From positions 8,428,125 to 8,492,124 of the forward strand of contig NC_061801.1 in assembly GCF_021462225.1 (NCBI RefSeq): a DNA stretch of 64,000 bases. The letters run 5' to 3'. Both the position numbers and the translations under genes were made by a program. The notes below the pieces were generated by a model. It saw only the letters and a program-made list of their open reading frames with translations, was not told the DNA's origin and searched no databases. Origin of the DNA: Girardinichthys multiradiatus. Taxonomy: Eukaryota > Chordata > Actinopteri > Cyprinodontiformes > Goodeidae. Shown here in pieces: positions 61,950 to 64,000 of this stretch (position 1 is its first letter; each line of letters starts with the position of its first letter).

Positions 61950-62393
61950 GACCAGGCTGCAGAGAACTGAGGGAATATGAGTGGTTGCTATGGTTACCAG
62001 ACTGGAAGACAAAGGGAACAGAAGAGAAACTAGACTATGAAATAACCAAAGGAAAAACTGACCACAAAACTAAACTATGACAAAGGGACTAAATAAACTC
62101 AGGGAAAAAGATCTAAGCAAAACTATGGAAAAAGATAAATAACCAAATGAAGCATAAGAATCTAGAATAACCTTGAACTAAAGTAAACTGAGAAACTGGA
62201 GAGAACAGAAGAAACACCTGACTGAATAAAAAGTAAACAAACACTAAACTACCTGAGAGGGAAGCAGAGAACAAAAGTATCAGGAAACAGAAGAAATAAA
62301 TAAACATAACTATTAAACCCAAAGGAATAGAAACACCAAGCTGAAAAGTAAACAAATACAAAACCACAACAAAGACCAAAATGGCAGATCCTA
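61950..62393 (-). repeat. Truncated gypsy-like LTR in the right arm
   Basis: The complement of 1413-1655 plus 2994-3203. It lacks the LINE found in the left copy, and it starts at GTGTGGACCAGG, so about 310 bp of the LTR 3' end are missing. Confidence 0.75.
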
Positions 62394-63808
62394 ACAGAAT
62401 CAGCTGTCATTAAACTACTGAGTTAATCTGCAGGGCCAACGTTAAAACCACCCCATGCAGGCAACTTTACAAACCTGCAGGGAGAAAAAAAAGAGCAGTT
62501 AATAAAATATTTGGTTGGACAATCGTACAGAAAGCAACAGAGTTAGAAATAAATCATTTAGACATTGGTCCAATAGTGCCAGTCCAATAGTGCCACTAAT
62601 GATAATAACACCCTGGATTTGACCTGATTCTGATGTGGATTTAACTACATTAGAGAGAAAGATCAGAGATATAACTTTCATTTATGATTCACTAACAGAC
62701 AGTGCACAAATGCATCCCAGCATTGATCAGGTCATATTTCTTTTGGAGCGTGCTTATCCTGATTCACACTCTTTACCAATTGGTGGCGGTAATGTGCCAA
62801 ATTGTTGTCTGCCAACGGCGAAGAAGACAATAAAGAAGACATAGAAGTAGGCTTGGCTAGTGATGGCCAAATGAAGCCTCATGAAGCAATGAAGCTTTCC
62901 AGCACATTGCTTTGACTAAAGGTTCATTACTTGATGCTGCATTCATTTCTCACTAGAGACATCTGCTGCTGCACAGACACTGTGACAGCCTTCATACTTC
63001 AAATATCAGAATATAGCGGTTTGCAGTATTGTCACAATAAAGTTTTTTTTCAAACCCATTTGTCATTTCTTTTTAGGTCTTAAAATGACTGATACTCAAA
63101 ATAATTCTGCTAATATTCTGACGTCTGTGGTAATAGTTTTCTTTTATGTGATATGATTTTTATGTGGACTGATTTAACAATGAAGATGCACTGTAAGCTT
63201 TGTGTTTGTGACTTCCTTCCTGAAAAACTTGAATTATTTTTCTGGGACTTCTGCTTCAGATCCTTTATAGTTAGCTGCACACAGAGTTTCACTCGTTCAA
63301 TAGCATTCAGTCTGTTTCTCCTGGGTGAGACTGATGTGTCCTTGCTGATCAAACAACTAAATGTGAAATTGCTGGTGGATGGGTATTTGGGTGTTAATTA
63401 TTTGTATTCAAAAACAAGACTAATTTCACTGTTTGTGGTTGAAGGCGATTTCTTTGTCGGCTGATGACCTCCCCAGCCTTGGAAAACACTCGCAAGGCAC
63501 CGAGGATGTTGGTGAGCATAGAAACCTCTGTGCCATGTGGTACAAGTAGGGATACACATGTTTACGTGTATGCTTTCCTTTCATTTTCTTGTCCATCATT
63601 CTATTCTCTTTATTTTATTTTATTTTACTTTTTTAAATTACCTCTGTTGTTTGATTTTATTATTTGATTTGTTTTTCTGTGTCTGCATCTGTGTTTATTT
63701 GCTTTGTGATTGTATTGTGATTGTATGTACAGCGCTTTGAGTGTCTCGTTGCTGAAAAGTGCTATATAAATAAACTTACCTTACATTACCTATGCTAGTA
63801 CTCCAGGG
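62394..63808. repeat. Right arm of the long inverted duplication
   Basis: The complement of 1-1412, very similar throughout, ending TATGCTAGTACTCCAGGG. The bases after it (63809-64000) cannot be compared because the left arm reaches the window edge. Confidence 0.85.
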
Positions 63809-64000
63809 GTCCTCATGTCTCCTCAAGTTAACTTCTGCCAGGTATCGCTCCACCTCTACTATGGCATCTGCTGTGGCATTGGAGCTTTATCTCTTCTGGT
63901 CCACTGCTTCATCTAGCAGACACCACAGCTCATCAATAAATAGCAAAAAAAAAAAAAAAAAACATTAAATATAATCATACAACACCAGCAGCTGAAATAC
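63809..64000. other. Flank outside the right arm
   Basis: No feature recognised except an A-run at about 63945-63962. Confidence 0.4.

Noticed and set aside
1..63808. The whole window as one giant transposon with 1.4-1.9 kb terminal inverted repeats
   Set aside because: The shared arms contain a solo LTR cut at different points, and only one arm has the LTR's full flank. This fits a duplicated locus better than element termini. No target duplication can be checked because the left edge is the window edge.

Overview
The window looks like repeat-rich nuclear DNA of a ray-finned (teleost) fish. It is AT-rich and holds Tc1/mariner elements with long terminal inverted repeats, fish-type non-LTR retrotransposons, gypsy-like and retroviral LTRs, and a vertebrate-type Polinton/Maverick. 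All family names come from reading the sequence; no database search was run. Almost every recognisable feature is a mobile element. The host-like coding signals are one C2H2 zinc-finger exon (about 52.7-53.9 kb) and a possible two-exon gene fragment (about 7.85-8.35 kb).

Layout. Positions 1-1412 are repeated in inverse orientation at 62394-63808. This inverted duplication also carries part of a gypsy-like solo LTR, which is split by a LINE in the left arm only. Next come LINE debris (3.5-4.6 kb) and two complete Tc1 elements lying back to back (4635-6232 and 6237-7846), both with open transposases. Retroviral LTR sequence follows, and a 16.2-kb Polinton (9239-25445) sits inside one LTR, flanked by the 6-bp duplication TAGATG. 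After it lie the rest of that LTR, a nested solo LTR, a broken env on the minus strand, a proviral shell with paired LTRs (30594-39929), further solo LTRs, a rearranged Tc1 copy (45483-46721), an L2-like LINE, the zinc-finger exon, a 966-bp piggyBac-like element, other non-autonomous DNA elements and a damaged LINE (58546-61262).

The Polinton is the main biological system. Left to right on the plus strand it carries two unrecognised proteins, a chromodomain integrase, a penton-like minor capsid protein, a basic core-like protein, a double jelly-roll major capsid protein and an adenain-like protease. On the minus strand, converging on these, it carries two small conserved-looking proteins, a packaging ATPase and a 1413-residue protein-primed-type DNA polymerase B. 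The genes are packed like those of a virus, with TAATG stop/start overlaps and TATA boxes just ahead of several late genes. The polymerase has lost most of motif C, including one catalytic aspartate, so this copy is probably replication-defective although the other genes look open.

The most unusual observation is at the right end of the Polinton (24030 down to 22582, minus strand). Seven short exons with consensus GT/AG borders join into one 262-codon reading frame. All six introns are in phase 1 and four contain (TA)n tracts. I do not recognise the protein. This gene is invisible to an open-reading-frame scan and may be a spliced accessory gene of the element.
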